Below are positions 62,999-64,000 of a stretch of DNA of 64,000 bases, in pieces. The notes under the pieces were generated by a model that saw only the letters and a program-made list of their open reading frames with translations, did not search any database and had not been told where the DNA came from. Position 1 is the first letter of the stretch, and each line of letters starts with the position of its first letter. The position numbers were made by a program, and so were the translations under genes. The DNA comes from Ruoffia sp044336205 (GTDB lineage: Bacteria > Bacillota > Bacilli > Lactobacillales > Aerococcaceae): NCBI GenBank assembly GCA_044336205.1, contig CP172318.1, forward strand, positions 1,984,001 through 2,048,000, in the 5' to 3' direction.

Positions 62999-63511
62999 AT
63001 GGTAGATGGTTCTAAGTCAGAAAAGAACAATCATAACTTAGTTGTTGGTGCTAGGATAAAGCACATTAGAGATACTAAAAGTTTATCCATGGAAGAGTTT
63101 GGTAAGTTATTTGATCCACCTGCTAGCAAAGGTGTTGTAAGTAATTGGGAAAATGGTTATAACCTACCTAATCAGGAAAGATTGAAAAGAATAGCTGAAT
63201 TAGGAAATATAACCGTTGAAGAGTTATTACATGGTACACCTGTTGAGAGGATGGTAAATAGCACATTAGAAAAAGCACAAAATTTTACACTTACTGAAAA
63301 GTATATGTATGCTATTGAGATGCTAAAAGAGTTCACTTCAATGAATAAATATTTAAATAATATCTATGAAGAATCAGACAATGAAAAACATAAAGAAAAT
63401 ATTAAAGTTGCGATTGAACGCCAAAAAGATATTGTTGGTGCTTTTTTCAATACTTTGCTTACTACTGAGGAAAGAGAACAGTTTGAAGAATTTTTTATAA
63501 ATAGAAAATAA
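62999..63511 (+). CDS. XRE-family repressor (Stl/CI-like)
   Basis: A 170-aa protein with an N-terminal helix-turn-helix (ARIKHIRDTKSLSMEEFGKLF, SKGVVSNWENGYNLPNQERL; residues 18-70) and a helical C-terminal part without the Ser/Lys protease motif of LexA-cleavable CI repressors. It may therefore be relieved by a helper-phage protein, as for Stl of PICIs, rather than by SOS self-cleavage. RBS GGAGGG; it is divergent from the replication operon and precedes the integrase. Confidence 0.85.
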   Translation: MVDGSKSEKNNHNLVVGARIKHIRDTKSLSMEEFGKLFDPPASKGVVSNWENGYNLPNQERLKRIAELGNITVEELLHGTPVERMVNSTLEKAQNFTLTEKYMYAIEMLKEFTSMNKYLNNIYEESDNEKHKENIKVAIERQKDIVGAFFNTLLTTEEREQFEEFFINRK

Positions 63512-63572
63512 TTAATACCCCTCAACCCTAATCATATGTGGTGTGTGCATTGTGGTAGAAGGGAAAAAATAA

Positions 63573-64000
63573 ATGATTAAAGAATATTACTTAAAAGATG
63601 GAACTAAACGGTATAAATTTAAAGCTTATCTTGGTACCGATCCACTCACAGGGAAAAAAAGAGTGTATCACGCTCAAACTTTAAAACTGAAAAAGAGGCA
63701 AAATTAACCTTAGCACGTTTAAGGGTAGAATTTGATGAACAAGGTTCTTTATCTAAAACTAAAAAAATCAAGTTCAAAGATTTATGCGATGAGTGGCTGG
63801 AATTGTATAAAACCACAGTTAAAGGCAGCACTTTTAAAACTCAAAAAACTGTTCTTAATAAACACGTTCTACCGTACTACGGGGATATGTATGTGGATAA
63901 AATAACTATTAGCCATTGTCAAAAATATGCAAATCAGCAAGCTAAAAAGTTAGTGAAGTATCATAACAGTGTTAACCTGCCATATCGAATACTACAACAC
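63573..64000 (+). pseudogene. int: Tyrosine integrase, 5' part, frameshifted as sequenced, cut by window edge
   Basis: The N-terminus reads MIKEYYLKDGTKRYKFKAYL, GTDPLTGK, typical of phage tyrosine integrases with an AP2-like arm-binding domain. At the run of seven A (63654-63660) the frame breaks; with eight A it continues as FKTEKEAKLTLARLRVEFDE and the SAM-like core-binding domain to the window end. The catalytic domain lies beyond the edge. It follows the repressor, as in phages and PICIs. Confidence 0.85.

Noticed and set aside
51690..64000. Ordinary complete or shortened prophage
   Set aside because: No tail, lysis or late-switch genes are seen, while replication, regulation and head genes are in the compact order known for cf-PICIs. 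This remains open until the right end is seen.

Overview
This looks like the chromosome of a low-GC Gram-positive bacterium, probably of the order Lactobacillales. I infer this from the AT-rich sequence, strong AGGAGG ribosome sites, an M-box riboswitch, the cdaA-cdaR-glmM operon, CcpA-type cre sites, PTS and GH4 sugar genes and a LexA-type SOS box. An Aerococcaceae-like genus is my guess; no rRNA or other decisive marker is present. No tRNA, rRNA or CRISPR array was seen.

Layout. 0-1.4 kb: branched-chain aminotransferase ilvE behind an Ile-rich leader peptide and attenuator. 1.5-4.6 kb: M-box riboswitch and mgtA. 4.6-9.4 kb: rlmA, the c-di-AMP/cell-wall operon cdaA-cdaR-glmM, and yidD. 9.4-14 kb: a broken TVP38-type gene, pepQ, an amidase, an aldo/keto reductase and a 42-bp tandem repeat array. 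14-25 kb: acetate/succinate channel, a broken HTH membrane protein, nicotinamidase, a PPOX protein, a structured RNA candidate before a secreted M28 peptidase, a Zn/Cd-type ATPase, an exonuclease, and the SOS-controlled uvrX-yolD cassette. 25-34 kb: two paralogous clusters (PTS EIICB, GH4 6-phospho-alpha-glucosidase, RpiR regulator); the first has a PTS gene with two ochre stops and the second runs into a GH1/ABC-transporter scar. 34.5-41 kb: a dead MFS exporter, a cation-efflux gene, two flavin oxidoreductases and the cysK-cysE pair. 41.5-48.4 kb: a polyamine-type ABC importer in one array with adenine deaminase and an SsnA/MtaD-like amidohydrolase, suggesting salvage of an aminopurine-type compound. 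49-51.7 kb: a metal-transport set (small protein, P1B ATPase with a CPG motif, HMA protein) whose two promoters carry the same FNR-like box at identical spacing.

The most notable region is 51.7 kb to the end. It is a compact integrated element with integrase, divergent repressor/Cro-like switch, AlpA-like HTH protein, primase-helicase, an iteron-rich candidate origin, a small sigma-like protein, and a full capsid and packaging module (portal, protease, capsid, connector, HNH, TerS, TerL, head closure), but no tail or lysis genes. That is the layout of a capsid-forming phage-inducible chromosomal island (cf-PICI), a satellite that makes its own heads and borrows tails from a helper phage. It also contains a predicted ~100-nt RNA on the strand opposite to its operon.

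Many genes carry single-base lesions. Four look like one missing base in a homopolymer (24.8, 55.84, 60.3 and 63.65 kb), so sequencing error is a serious alternative to real decay there. The PTS, MFS, GH1/ABC and DUF308 remnants have stop codons or truncations that look like true pseudogenes.
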